Source of the DNA: Pseudarthrobacter sulfonivorans | GTDB lineage: Bacteria > Actinomycetota > Actinomycetes > Actinomycetales > Micrococcaceae | Length of the DNA: 64,000 nt | Reading direction: 5' to 3' | Assembly: GCF_001484605.1 (NCBI RefSeq) | Contig: NZ_CP013747.1 | Coordinates: forward strand, 1,178,001 to 1,242,000 | In this document: piece by piece, positions 18,059 to 27,258 of the stretch | Numbering within the stretch: position 1 is the stretch's first letter | How the letters are laid out: every line of letters starts with the position of its first letter | Translations under genes and position numbers: made by a program | The notes under the pieces: generated by a model | What the model was told of the DNA's origin: nothing | Database searches by the model: none | The model's input: only the letters and a program-made list of their open reading frames with translations

Positions 18059-18087
18059 GGGCGCGCCCGGCCAGACCGGACGCGCCC
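18059..18087. terminator. GC-rich hairpin between convergent genes
   Basis: GGGCGCGCCCGG (18059-18070) pairs with CCGGACGCGCCC (18076-18087), one mismatch, five-base loop. It lies between the plus-strand zinc-ribbon gene and the end of the minus-strand permease, fitting a bidirectional terminator. Confidence 0.6.
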
Positions 18088-18130
18088 TCCGAGGGACACC
18101 GAACCCACGAATGGGTTCAAAGCACCTGAT

Positions 18131-19543
18131 TCAGTCGATGAGAACCGGCTGCTTGTCACCCTCCGCCGCTTCAACCCGGCCCGCAACCTTCCCGGAACGG
18201 TGGTGGAGCCAGTTTGCCACCGCCAGCAGCGCCACGAGCGCGAAAGTGCTCAGGAGCTGGGGACGGGAATCCTCGCCGATGAAGCCCACCGTGAAGATCG
18301 CCGCGAGGATGAGCAGGCCAAAGCACGTGAGCCACGGGAAGCCGGGCATCCGCAGGGGAAGCTCCGTACCCTCGCGGTTGGCGCGGAGACGCAGCGCGAG
18401 CTGGGCGAGGAGCGCGGATGTCCACACCAGCAGGCACGTCGAGCCCACGATGTTGAGCAGGACGGGAAGGACCTTCTCCGGGAACGCCAGCTCCAGCACA
18501 ACCGTGACAACGCCGAAAGCGACGCTGGCCAGGACTGCGACAACCGGCACACGCGCCTTGGACACTGAGGCAAGCAGGCGTGGTGCTTCACCCCGGTCGG
18601 CGAGGGAGTACGCCATCCGGGAGGCGCCGTACAGGTTGGCGTTGAGGGCGGAGAGCAGCGCCGCCACGGCCACCAGGGTGATGGCTGTGGCTGCGCCGGG
18701 CATGCCGGCGGCTTCCAGCACTGCGGCGAACGGGCTCTTCAGCCCGGCCGAACCCACGGGAACCACTGCCGCGATAACGAAGATCGCACCGATGTAGAAG
18801 ACCAGGATGCGCCACAGCACCGTCCGGACCGCTGTCCGCACGCTGCGGGCAGGCTCCGCGGTCTCAGCTGCCGCCACGGACACGATCTCGGTGCCGCCGA
18901 ACGCGAACGCCACCACGAAGAGCGCCGTCGCGATCCCGGCGAAGCCATCGGGCGCGAATCCGTCTCCGGTGAAGTTGGCCAGGCCCGGCGACTGAACGCC
19001 CGGCAGCCAGCCAAAGAGCAGGGCAGCGCCCACCAGGAGGAACCCGACGATTGCCGCCACCTTGAGCAGGGCGAACCAGAACTCGAACTCGCCGAAGTTC
19101 TTCACGCTGGTGAGGTTCACAGCGGTGAGCACCACGATGAACACGAAGGCCATCAGCCACACCGGCAGGGCCGGGAAGATGGTGGACAGCAGGCCCGCCG
19201 CACCGAGCGCTTCCGCGGCGATGACCACCACGAGCTGCAGCCACCAGAGCCAGCCCACCGTGGCACCGGCCACCGGCCCGTAGGCCTTGGCGGTATAGAC
19301 GGAGAAGGCGCCGCTGTCCGGGTTGGCGGCGGCCATCTCGCCGAGGGCCCACATCACCAGGATGATGAGCGTGCCGGCCACGAGGTAGGAGATCAGCACG
19401 GCCGGGCCGGCAGCCTGGATGCCGGCTCCGGAGCCGATGAAGAGGCCCGCGCCGATGGCGCTTCCGAGCCCCATCATCGTGAGCTGGCGGGGTTTGAGTG
19501 CGGCGCCCAGTGCGCGGCCAGACGTCATTGTCTGTTGTTCCAT
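18131..19543 (-). CDS. Amino-acid permease (APC superfamily, AAT-like)
   Basis: The product has 470 residues with about twelve hydrophobic segments. The first segment contains the family signature GLGSAIGAGLFIGSG (about residues 25-39), followed by MWALGEMAAANPDSGAFSVY, typical of AAT/GABA/aromatic amino-acid transporters. It imports an amino acid by proton symport at the cytoplasmic membrane; the substrate cannot be told. It lies 54 nt downstream of the HisC-like aminotransferase on the same strand, with an AGAGGA ribosome site, so the two likely form an amino-acid uptake and transamination operon controlled by the divergent Lrp-type gene. Confidence 0.9.
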   Translation of the reverse strand: MEQQTMTSGRALGAALKPRQLTMMGLGSAIGAGLFIGSGAGIQAAGPAVLISYLVAGTLIILVMWALGEMAAANPDSGAFSVYTAKAYGPVAGATVGWLWWLQLVVVIAAEALGAAGLLSTIFPALPVWLMAFVFIVVLTAVNLTSVKNFGEFEFWFALLKVAAIVGFLLVGAALLFGWLPGVQSPGLANFTGDGFAPDGFAGIATALFVVAFAFGGTEIVSVAAAETAEPARSVRTAVRTVLWRILVFYIGAIFVIAAVVPVGSAGLKSPFAAVLEAAGMPGAATAITLVAVAALLSALNANLYGASRMAYSLADRGEAPRLLASVSKARVPVVAVLASVAFGVVTVVLELAFPEKVLPVLLNIVGSTCLLVWTSALLAQLALRLRANREGTELPLRMPGFPWLTCFGLLILAAIFTVGFIGEDSRPQLLSTFALVALLAVANWLHHRSGKVAGRVEAAEGDKQPVLID

Positions 19544-19597
19544 GGGGAGTCCTCTGGTTGTAGGCGGAACGGATTGGGTTTTCAGGTCAGTCGTTTT

Positions 19598-20695
19598 TCA
19601 GGCTGAGTGGGATTCCAGAAGCCGGAGCACACGATCGTTGGAGGCGGGGCTGGCGACGGTGATCCGCACACCGTCCCCCTGGTACGCCCGGACCAGGATG
19701 CCTGCGCGGTCAAACGCGTCCACCAGCCTCGCGCAGAGATCGTCATCCGCACGGATCCACAGGAAGTTGCCCTGGCTCGCCTGCAGTTTCCAGCCCTGGG
19801 CTTCCAGCTGCGCGGCCATCCGTGCGCGTTCCTGCCTGACGGCGGCCACCCGCGCTTCAATCTCCTCCCCGGCGTCCAGCGACGCGACGGCCGCCTTCTG
19901 GGCCAGCGCGCTCACGGAGAAGGGAAGCGCGGTCCGGCGCAGTCCCTCAGCGATGGCCGGCGCCGCCACGGCGTATCCCACGCGCAGGCCGGCGAGTCCG
20001 TAGGCCTTCGAGAAGGTGCGCAGGATGCAGACGTTCGGGTACTGGCGGTAGAGGGCCAGGGAATCGGGGCCGCTGCCCGCTTCGGCGTATTCCACATAGG
20101 CCTCGTCGATCACCACGAGGATGTCGGAGCGGACGGATTGCAGGAACGCCTCGATCCGTTCATGGCTGATCGGCACGCCGGTCGGATTGTTGGGGGTGCA
20201 GAGCAGGATCACCTTCGTGCGGGCAGTGACGGCCGCGGCCATGGCATCGAGGTCGTGGCCCTCACGGTCGTCCAGCGGGATGCGGACCGGCAGGGCGCCT
20301 GCCAGTTCGACCAGGATGGGGTAGGCCTCGAACGAGCGCCACGCGAAGATCACTTCATCCCCGGCATCGCAAAGGCCGGTAATGATCTGCTGGAGGACAC
20401 CGACGCTGCCGGGTCCCGCCGCGACCTCCGCGGCCGTGACGCCGAGGTGGCGGGCAATCCGTTCACGGAGTTCGACGGCGGCGCTGTCCGGGTAGCGGTT
20501 CATGGTACCGGCCGCTGCGGCCACCGCAGCGGCGGCCGCGGGCAGCGGTTCGTAGTGGCTTTCGTTGCTGGCGAGGGCTGCCATGTCCGTCCCGGCGCTG
20601 CGCCGGCCCGGGACGTAGGGCGGAAGTCCGGCCACCGCGCCACGGAGGGTGGGGAGCGCGGTGTCCGGTGCGGTCAGGAGCTGATCACGGGTCAT
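19598..20695 (-). CDS. Aminotransferase class I/II (HisC-like)
   Basis: The 365-residue protein is a fold-type I PLP aminotransferase of the histidinol-phosphate/aromatic group. The Schiff-base lysine is Lys230 in RTFSKAYGLAGLRVGY; other landmarks are LASNESHYEP (41-50), CTPNNPTG (166-173) and VVIDEAYVEY (194-203). HisC proper usually sits in a histidine operon; here it is next to a permease and a divergent Lrp/AsnC regulator, so a phenylalanine-type or general amino-acid role is more likely. The start ATG is 92 nt from the divergent regulator. Confidence 0.88.
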   Translation of the reverse strand: MTRDQLLTAPDTALPTLRGAVAGLPPYVPGRRSAGTDMAALASNESHYEPLPAAAAAVAAAAGTMNRYPDSAAVELRERIARHLGVTAAEVAAGPGSVGVLQQIITGLCDAGDEVIFAWRSFEAYPILVELAGALPVRIPLDDREGHDLDAMAAAVTARTKVILLCTPNNPTGVPISHERIEAFLQSVRSDILVVIDEAYVEYAEAGSGPDSLALYRQYPNVCILRTFSKAYGLAGLRVGYAVAAPAIAEGLRRTALPFSVSALAQKAAVASLDAGEEIEARVAAVRQERARMAAQLEAQGWKLQASQGNFLWIRADDDLCARLVDAFDRAGILVRAYQGDGVRITVASPASNDRVLRLLESHSA

Positions 20696-20787
20696 GAGGA
20701 ACGATCATGTTGTGACCCGGCGCACAATGCAAGATACGCTCAACCCATTGGGACTTCTGCTCAACTTCTACTGTCTGTGGTGAAAAT

Positions 20788-21291
20788 ATGACCATCCCGC
20801 ACCCCCGCACCGTGGATTCCCTCGACGGCAGGATCATCCTGGCCCTCGACAAGGATCCCGAAGCCAGCGCCCTGGCACTCTCGCGGACGCTCGGCGTCGC
20901 ACGGAACACGGTCCATGCCCGGCTGGCACGGCTCGAGCGCAGCGGCGCCCTCCGCTCCTTCAGCCGGAGACTGGATCCCGCCGCGCTTGGTTATGACCTG
21001 ATGGCTTTCCTCTCGCTGTCCATCAGCCAGACCCGGACGGGTGCGGTGGAAGACGGGCTCGCCGCGATTCCGGAGGTCATCGAGGTGCACGCCACCACCG
21101 GGGACGCGGACCTCATGGCCAAGGTGGTGGCCCGCAGCACGGCCGATCTCTACCGCATCACCAACCAGATCCTGGAAATCGAGGGGATCCAACGGACCAG
21201 CACGGCCATTTCCGTGCTGGAACTTATGCCGCCCCGCTACGACGGCCTCCTGAGCCGGCTGTCGGAGCAGGAATCCCCGCAGCGCAACTAA
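20788..21291 (+). CDS. Lrp/AsnC family transcriptional regulator
   Basis: The 167-residue protein has an N-terminal winged helix (residues ~10-60, ALALSRTLGVARNTVHARLARLE) and a C-terminal ligand-sensing RAM domain (~75-155; EVIEVHATTGDADLMAKVVA). Lrp-type proteins sense amino acids and often control a divergent gene; here that is the aminotransferase-permease operon, with a 92-bp shared promoter region. A decayed second copy, about 90 % identical by eye, lies at 24961-25332. The gene itself looks intact. Confidence 0.92.
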   Translation: MTIPHPRTVDSLDGRIILALDKDPEASALALSRTLGVARNTVHARLARLERSGALRSFSRRLDPAALGYDLMAFLSLSISQTRTGAVEDGLAAIPEVIEVHATTGDADLMAKVVARSTADLYRITNQILEIEGIQRTSTAISVLELMPPRYDGLLSRLSEQESPQRN

Positions 21292-21339
21292 ATGGAGGCT
21301 TACAAATGGGCACAGGATTTTCTCCTGCGAATTGCTGTC

Positions 21340-21625
21340 TTTTCAAAATTCGACGCCGCCGGTGTCGCTGCATGCCCGGTGCACGATGCAGAACAAATCA
21401 GAAGTGATCCTCACGTTAAGGCTCTCGGCACCTTCCTGACATTCGTAGACGACGACTCGGACCAGATTCGCGTCCAGGCTCCCGTCGACTGCTTGTCACA
21501 GACTCCGCGGCTCGCGCGCCACTTTGGAGGCAGCGTGGGAGCAGACAACAACGGTCTACGGAGACCTCGTGGGAATTGCATCGGAAGAGATCCGCGATCT
21601 AAGAAACCAGACGCATCATCTGACC
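21340..21625 (+). pseudogene. C-terminal remnant of a family III CoA-transferase gene
   Basis: In the first frame the text AAGVAACPVHDAEQIRSDPH, VKALGTFLTFVDDD and FGGSVGADN matches the C-terminal part of CaiB/BaiF-type CoA-transferases (the usual AGxPxxPV...DPHxxARG pattern and the final GxDN). Near 21540 the frame shifts, and the next frame continues TTVYGDLVGIASEEIRDL, the expected C-terminal helix. There is no N-terminal part. It lies immediately after lrp, where the inserted segment between the two lrp copies begins. Confidence 0.65.
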
Positions 21626-22302
21626 TCAGCCGTCCAGTACCCGAATCAGGGAAGGGGGTGCTGCCCTACAGCAAGGACGGCACCCGCAGGAGTACCCGGA
21701 CGGTGTACTGCAGCGCGAACGGCACAGTCGTCACCAGAGAGACATCATCCAGCAGTGGGGGATGGCAAGCTCGGAGCCAGGAGCGGAGGCGACGTGACCA
21801 GACAGCAAAGCCACAGATTGGACGTAGCTCGTCGACGCCTTCGGCTTCTAAGGACGGTTGCGTCGAGGACGTCCTGGCCGCCTCAAGCATTCTACGGACC
21901 GTAATAAATGATTGCGAAGAAAGACCCCTTTCCCAGTCGACGGAGCCTTCGAGGTACCGAGCGAACCTCGCGAACTTGAGGTGCAACGACGGTATGGGTG
22001 ACCAACACTGCGCTGAACGCCAAGTCCTGAGATTCTTTGGGAGAGTCCTGCTCTCGTAGTGTTTGCACCGTCCACTCCCCTTCCGGCGAATGATCCTCAC
22101 TCGTCAGTTCTGTGGGGAAGTGTTTTGGAAGCCAGCGAGGACGGACCGAACATTCACGCGCTCGATCCGGCATCTACATGGCCGCGCCTTTGCTGCACCT
22201 GAATCTGAACGGCACCACTTGTAGACTCGAATTGACTCGAACAGCAGCGCGCGCCTAGTATCGTTACATACTCAGTGCGGGACGTATGGGCCCGCTTTAA
22301 CT
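21626..22302. other. Gene-free stretch within the lrp-flanked insertion
   Basis: No protein of recognisable composition is seen on either strand in these ~680 bases. Long frames exist but have Arg/Ser-rich, unnatural products. The lower GC and mixed composition suggest decayed foreign DNA. Confidence 0.4.
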
Positions 22303-22328
22303 GAAGAGGCGACGCAAGTCGCCTCTTC
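22303..22328. terminator. 11-bp perfect hairpin with GCAA tetraloop
   Basis: GAAGAGGCGAC (22303-22313), loop GCAA, GTCGCCTCTTC (22318-22328), then TGCTTT on the plus strand. It lies just beyond the stop of the minus-strand NYN gene, so it can end transcription from that gene and perhaps from the left. Confidence 0.75.
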
Positions 22329-22332
22329 TGCT

Positions 22333-23541
22333 TTAAGCTCTGGGAGGTAGGGGCGAACCCAGGGCGACCCACACAGGCCCCTTGGACTTCGCGTCAATTT
22401 GGACGGCCGCGAATCGTGCACCAGGCTTATGGTCACCCGTTCCGAGGATGAGACCGCGTCTGTTTGAAGCATCGGTTCCCAGATGGCCGCCTTTAGGCAA
22501 GGCCGTAGCAACCCGTATGATGTGAATCACATCAGGGTCAAAAGCCCGATGGGACATCACCGCCCCCAGCCTGCCGATCAACCTTCCCGTCGTAAGGTGT
22601 CGCACCAGGGTGTCGCCGGGCACTACACCTCCGGCCGGGAACGACGACGACATAACTGAATTGTCTTCGTCTTTCAGCGTTACAGTGAGAAGGCTGGACC
22701 GGCCTACAACGGTGAGTTTCTCGACAGGTGGATGGGCAGCCGGCTTTGAATCGAGGACGAGAACCGGGAATCCGGCATGACTCGCAACGGCGAAGTCGAC
22801 GTCGACGGCGTAGAGTGTAACGGGATCTCCGGAGAGAGCAGACTTGAGGCTGCTTTTGGCAATTCCTTCAAGCCCGGTCGGGTGGGTGTACATCCCGGAG
22901 TCTCTTCCTGGCCGCGGCGTCCAGTCCATAGCTACCTGTTCGGTCAACGCCATGGCAGCGAGTTCGCGGAGCGCGTGCCCGCTCGCGGCCGGACTGAGGC
23001 CTGCCATGACCTCCAGCAACAGGGGCGTGAGAAGGAGATGCGGGTGAGGCCGGCGCTGAACTACATCGGTGGCTGCGACATATACGGGCACCCCGACCTG
23101 CAGTCCGTAGTCGATAGAGGGGCTGAGGTCGATGTCTTTGCTGAGGACGACTACTGATTCAACGTCAGATCTTCCATGCAGGATGGCGTCGACGTACTTG
23201 GTGATGCACACGTTGCATGCGCCGTCGACGATTTTCTCCTCGACGCGGGTTGTCCCGTCGCTATTGTTCTTCACGTGTAGTTCTCCGAGGAGGACTTCGG
23301 CGTCCAGGTCAGACTCGATAGACTCTTTGTATTTATCGTTCGAAGCGTGCTGAGCGGCGAGAGTACTTATGTCCTTGTCGCGCGCCAGCGCCAGCCCGAC
23401 GTGGACGTGGGACACGTCGAAGCCGACCATGGCAAGGCTTGCGCGGACGCCGTCTACAGTGGGCCGACGCCGCTGCCCCATCACAGCCGAAACCTGCCCA
23501 AGCACGTTTCGACTGTCCACGATCACAGCGGTCTTCCCCAC
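22333..23541 (-). CDS. NYN (PIN-like) nuclease-domain protein
   Basis: GTG at 23541 is preceded by AGGAGG at seven bases, giving 402 residues; the frame extends far upstream but there it only overlaps the divergent Fic gene. The N-terminal ~190 residues form an NYN/PIN-like domain with the acidic sites: KTAVIVDSRN (Asp and Asn near residues 8-10), KIVDGACNVCITKYVDAI and VVVLSKDIDLSPSI, then GVPVYVAATD. Such domains cleave RNA with metal ions. The C-terminal ~200 residues are not recognised and look like a beta-rich domain. It diverges from the Fic gene across 85 bp, suggesting a shared control region. Confidence 0.72.
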   Translation of the reverse strand: MGKTAVIVDSRNVLGQVSAVMGQRRRPTVDGVRASLAMVGFDVSHVHVGLALARDKDISTLAAQHASNDKYKESIESDLDAEVLLGELHVKNNSDGTTRVEEKIVDGACNVCITKYVDAILHGRSDVESVVVLSKDIDLSPSIDYGLQVGVPVYVAATDVVQRRPHPHLLLTPLLLEVMAGLSPAASGHALRELAAMALTEQVAMDWTPRPGRDSGMYTHPTGLEGIAKSSLKSALSGDPVTLYAVDVDFAVASHAGFPVLVLDSKPAAHPPVEKLTVVGRSSLLTVTLKDEDNSVMSSSFPAGGVVPGDTLVRHLTTGRLIGRLGAVMSHRAFDPDVIHIIRVATALPKGGHLGTDASNRRGLILGTGDHKPGARFAAVQIDAKSKGPVWVALGSPLPPRA

Positions 23542-23626
23542 CGAACTGCCTCCTAAGATCCAACATTCAAGGTCACAAATCCATCTACATTCAATATAGC
23601 ACCCATTTGTGTTGTAAGTTAGAAGC

Positions 23627-24796
23627 ATGAAAGCTTCGAACTTTGAGACTTCCGCGTTCGGAAGCGTGCAGAAGGATGCAAGCAACGGCTTCAACTGGTT
23701 CTTGCCCTCCCCGTTGCCAAAGGACGTAGAACTAAGCGATGAAACACAGATGGCACTGTCGAAAGCGGACGGGGCGGTTGGGCGGCTCGACGGTGTGGCG
23801 CGCCTGCTTCGCAATCCCGAACTCATCAGCAGGCCGTACGCGGCACGCGAAGCCGTAGCAAGCTCGCGAATCGAAGGCACCCAAGCGACCCTTACGGACG
23901 TGTATGAATCCGAGGCAGGAAACCCCAGAGCCTACGTCCAGGACGTCCGCGCGATAGAGGCCTATAGGCAAGCGCTCGATGAAGGCCTTCAATATGTGCG
24001 AGATCAAAAAGTCGACCTCTCCCTTATTCAGCGCGTTCATGCCATCCTTGTGGGGAACCACTCAGACATGTCTCCCGGGCAATGGCGAACCACTCCTGTT
24101 TGGCTCGGTTCACCCACAAAGGGCCCAGAAACTGCTCGATTCGTTCCGCCGATCGGACCGGCAATGATTGAGAATTTGGACGACTGGGAGACCTGGCACG
24201 CGAGGCCGCCACGACTGCCATTGCTGATACGCATCGCCCTGCTTCATTATCAGTTTTTGACAATTCATCCATTCCGCGATGGCAACGGTCGTGTCGGCCG
24301 GATGCTGATTCAACTCCTATTAGAGGAGGAGCGCGCGCTGTCGGCTCCCCTTTTGTACGTCAGCGCCTATTTCGCTGCAAACCGCACAGAGTACTACGAC
24401 CGATTGCAAAATGTTCGCGAAAAGGGTGAGATCCAGGAATGGCTGCAGTTCTTCCTCACGGCTGTGCATGTTCAGGCCGAAGATGGGCTCGCCCGAGCAC
24501 TTCACCTTTTGGAACTCAGGGAAAAGTACCGCGCCGACCTATCTGGTGTCCGCAGCCGCGCTCCAGAGGTCGTAGACATGCTTTTTGAGAACCCAGTGGT
24601 TACTGCCGCCCAAGTTCAACTGCAGCTGAACGTATCGAACCAGGGAGCATTGAACCTGCTCAGGTCTTTGGAACGTCGCCATTGGCTCAGCACTTTGGGA
24701 TCCTTCGGTCGGGGCGGCACAAAGTTCTGGTATGCCCCTCAGGTTCTTCAGCTCTTCGATGACGAATCAAGGCCAGCGCCTGAGGAGTCCGAATAA
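23627..24796 (+). CDS. Fic-domain AMPylase with N-terminal inhibitory motif
   Basis: The 389-residue protein has the Fic motif HPFRDGNGRVGR at residues 214-225, complete with the catalytic His214 and phosphate-binding residues. The inhibitory helix motif SxxxEG is present as SSRIEG (Ser79-Gly84), making this a class II, self-inhibited Fic protein. The N-terminal Fic_N-like region (about 25-110) and a C-terminal winged helix (about 305-375; VTAAQVQLQLNVSNQGALNL) complete a common architecture. It probably attaches AMP to a target protein. It is intact and lies divergent to the NYN gene inside a segment bracketed by two lrp copies, suggesting horizontal arrival. Confidence 0.92.
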   Translation: MKASNFETSAFGSVQKDASNGFNWFLPSPLPKDVELSDETQMALSKADGAVGRLDGVARLLRNPELISRPYAAREAVASSRIEGTQATLTDVYESEAGNPRAYVQDVRAIEAYRQALDEGLQYVRDQKVDLSLIQRVHAILVGNHSDMSPGQWRTTPVWLGSPTKGPETARFVPPIGPAMIENLDDWETWHARPPRLPLLIRIALLHYQFLTIHPFRDGNGRVGRMLIQLLLEEERALSAPLLYVSAYFAANRTEYYDRLQNVREKGEIQEWLQFFLTAVHVQAEDGLARALHLLELREKYRADLSGVRSRAPEVVDMLFENPVVTAAQVQLQLNVSNQGALNLLRSLERRHWLSTLGSFGRGGTKFWYAPQVLQLFDDESRPAPEESE

Positions 24797-24960
24797 TGCA
24801 GTTCTGGCGTAGACGAAGCCCTTTACTAGCAGTCTCCCTTCGATCTGCAGGCCCTCGAAGTGCTCTCCAACGCCCGGTGACGTATTTGCCTACAGACAAT
24901 ATCAAGGAGTTGACGTCGATCTTCCTTCGGTCAGGTCACTGCTGACAGTCGCTCCCGGCC

Positions 24961-25332
24961 ACTCGGCGTCGCACGGAACACCGTCCACGCCCGGCTGGCA
25001 CGGCTCGAGCGCAGCGGCGCCCTCCGCCCCTTCAGCCGCAGGCTGGATCCCGCCGCATTGGGCTATGACCTGATGGCCTTCCTCTCCCTGGCCCTCAGCC
25101 AGACCCGGCGGGCTCGGTAGAAGAGGGCCTCGCGGCCATCCCGGAGGTCATCGAGGTGCACGCCACCACCGGAAACGCGGACCTCATGGCCAAGGTCGTG
25201 GCCCGGAGTACGGCCGATCTCTACCGCATCACCAACCACGTCCTGGCCATCGACGGAATCCAGCGCACCAGCACAGCCATCTCCGTGGTTGAACTCATGC
25301 CGCCCCGCTACGACGGCCTCCTGAGCCGCTGA
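24961..25332 (+). pseudogene. Second, truncated and frameshifted lrp copy
   Basis: This stretch repeats most of the Lrp/AsnC gene at 20788-21291 from GVARNTVHARL to PPRYDGLL, roughly 90 % identical by eye with mostly silent changes. The first ~35 codons are missing. One G appears lost near 25112, turning TRAGSVEEG into a frame that ends at TAG; a second change near 25327 gives an early TGA. It lies directly upstream of the ThDP enzyme gene, so the original arrangement may have been regulator next to ThDP enzyme. Confidence 0.88.
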
Positions 25333-25481
25333 CGGAGCAGGAATCCCGCCCCTCGGAGTAAACGCAGGTGAAGCACGCCACACGTGTGCATATTTTCAGT
25401 GGCGACTGTCTTCTGCTGCCAAGAATCCCAGCCGTATTGATGTGTCTTGCCTATCTGTGAACCAGCCCACAAGATTCCTGC

Positions 25482-27155
25482 ATGACTACTCTCACTGTCT
25501 CCGGCCGCGTGGCACAGGTTCTCAGCAGCTACATCAGCGATGTCTTCGGTGTGATGGGCAACGGAAACGTCTACTTCCTGGACGCCGCGGAACAGCTGGG
25601 CCTCCGTTTCTCCCCCGTCCGCCACGAAGGCGCCGCCATCGCCGCGGCCGACGCCTACTACCGGACCTCAGGTCGCCTCGCAGCGGGCACCACCACCTAC
25701 GGCCCCGGCTACACCAACGCCCTCACTGCCCTCGCCGAGGCGGTCCAGGCGCAAATCCCCGTTGTACTGGTCACCGGGGACGCTCCGAGCAGCGGCGCCC
25801 GGCCCCAGGACGTGGATCAGACTGCAATCGCCGCGGCACTCGGCGCGGCCACCTTCACCGTCACCCGCGACGCCGCGGGTGCCATCACGCAGCAGGCGGT
25901 GGAATACGCACTCACCAAGCGCACCGCCGTCGTGATTGCCATCCCCTACGACCTCGCGGCGCTCGAGGCCGGGGACGAGGAACTTCCGGCGCCGCTGGCA
26001 GCGGCGGTGACGGACGACGTCGACGGCGGCCTTGGGCAGACAGCCCGCCTGCTCGCCGGGGCGAAGCGCCCGCTGATCATCGCCGGCCGCGGTGCGCATC
26101 TCGCCGGAGCCGGCCCGGAGCTCCGCGAGCTCGCCGACCGCCTCGGCGCACTGACCGCCGGAACCGCCCTGGCGCTCAACCTCCTCAAAGGCGAGGGGTA
26201 CCTGGGCGTCGCCGGCGGTTTCGGCACGGACACCGCGGCCGGGCTCATGGGTGAGGCCGATGTAGTCCTCGTGGCCGGGGCGAGCCTGAGCCCCTTCACC
26301 ATGCGGTTCGGGCACCTGCTCGGCCCGGACAGCACCGTCATCCAGATCGACACCGCCCTGCAGCCGACGCACCCCCGGGTGGACATGTTCGTCAGCGCGG
26401 ACGTGAAGTCTGCCGCGGGACGCATCCTGAGGATGCTGGATGGCCCGGCCTCTCCGGACGCCAGCCGCGCAGAAGCCTGGCGCGGGGAAGCCCGCAAGCG
26501 CCTGGCCGAAGGACCGGCCCACCACCCAGGCTCCGACGAGACCCCGGACGGCCGGCTGGACCCGCGCTCCCTGGCCACGGCACTGGATGCCGTCCTGCCG
26601 GAGCGCCGCACGGTGGTCCAGGACGGAGGGCACTTCGTCGGCTGGGCGCCCATGTACTGGCGCATCCCGAGGCCGCAGGACCTGGTCATGGTGGGGACCG
26701 CCTACCAGGCCATCGGGCTGGGCCTTGCCAGCGCCGTCGGGGCAGCCCGCGCCGTGGAGGACGGCCGCACCCTGGTGCTGGCCTCCGGCGACGGCGGTTT
26801 CCTGATGGGCCTGTCCGACCTCGAATCGCTCATTGGTGCGGCGAGCAGCGCCGTCGTCGTGATCTACAACGATGCCGCCTACGGAGCCGAAATCCACCAG
26901 TACGGCTCCCAGGGCCTGACCGAAAAGCCGATGCTGATCCCCGAGGTGGACTTCAGCGGCATCGCCCGCGCGCTCGGTGCCGAGTCGGCGATCATCCGCT
27001 CACTGGCGGACCTAGCCGCGCTCGAGGAATGGATCGACGCCGGTGCGAAGGGAACCTTCGTGGCCGACTGCCGGATCACGTCGAGCGTCCGGGCGCCGTG
27101 GCTGAGCGAGTGGATGCAGGCCTCGCAGGCTGCAAAGGCGGCGGTGGCGGGGTAG
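25482..27155 (+). CDS. Thiamine-diphosphate-dependent enzyme (acetolactate synthase-like)
   Basis: The 557-residue product has the three domains of the acetolactate synthase/benzoylformate decarboxylase family. The catalytic glutamate is Glu49 in VRHEGAAIAAADAYY; the ThDP/Mg motif begins at Gly436 with ASGDGGFLMGLSDLES and ends in VVVIYNDAAYGAE. No small-subunit gene or ilv partner is near, and the length is typical of catabolic or decarboxylating relatives, so the substrate is open. The decayed lrp copy stands just upstream. Its last ~240 bases are repeated at 30611-30854 and the last ~95 at 31900-31995. A strong terminator follows. Confidence 0.88.
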   Translation: MTTLTVSGRVAQVLSSYISDVFGVMGNGNVYFLDAAEQLGLRFSPVRHEGAAIAAADAYYRTSGRLAAGTTTYGPGYTNALTALAEAVQAQIPVVLVTGDAPSSGARPQDVDQTAIAAALGAATFTVTRDAAGAITQQAVEYALTKRTAVVIAIPYDLAALEAGDEELPAPLAAAVTDDVDGGLGQTARLLAGAKRPLIIAGRGAHLAGAGPELRELADRLGALTAGTALALNLLKGEGYLGVAGGFGTDTAAGLMGEADVVLVAGASLSPFTMRFGHLLGPDSTVIQIDTALQPTHPRVDMFVSADVKSAAGRILRMLDGPASPDASRAEAWRGEARKRLAEGPAHHPGSDETPDGRLDPRSLATALDAVLPERRTVVQDGGHFVGWAPMYWRIPRPQDLVMVGTAYQAIGLGLASAVGAARAVEDGRTLVLASGDGGFLMGLSDLESLIGAASSAVVVIYNDAAYGAEIHQYGSQGLTEKPMLIPEVDFSGIARALGAESAIIRSLADLAALEEWIDAGAKGTFVADCRITSSVRAPWLSEWMQASQAAKAAVAG

Positions 27156-27170
27156 CTGCCCGGATGCACG

Positions 27171-27217
27171 AAAAGGAGGCCGACAACGACACCCAGTGTC
27201 GCCGTCGGCCTCCTTTT
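27171..27217. terminator. Long bidirectional terminator hairpin
   Basis: The arms AAAAGGAGGCCGACAACGAC plus AC (27171-27192) and 27196-27217 are complementary over 22 positions apart from two central mismatches, with a three-base loop. The ends give A-run and T-run tails, so it can stop both the ThDP enzyme gene and the convergent repeat-protein gene. Confidence 0.9.
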
Positions 27218-27258
27218 ATGCCCGCGAGGTGGTGCTATCCGCCGAAGGGCGCTGGACC

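Noticed and set aside
19607..20791. 394-codon plus-strand frame opposite the aminotransferase
   Set aside because: Antisense to a gene with catalytic motifs in order; no domains seen.
21640..22100. Minus-strand frame in the lrp-flanked segment
   Set aside because: Product has unnatural composition and no start signal; treated as gene-free.
23542..23880. N-terminal extension of the NYN gene
   Set aside because: It overlaps the Fic gene antisense; the strong AGGAGG site at GTG 23541 marks the true start.
25668..26897. 409-codon minus-strand frame inside the ThDP gene
   Set aside because: Antisense of a clear enzyme gene; composition (Gly/Arg/Ala-rich) is that of a shadow.
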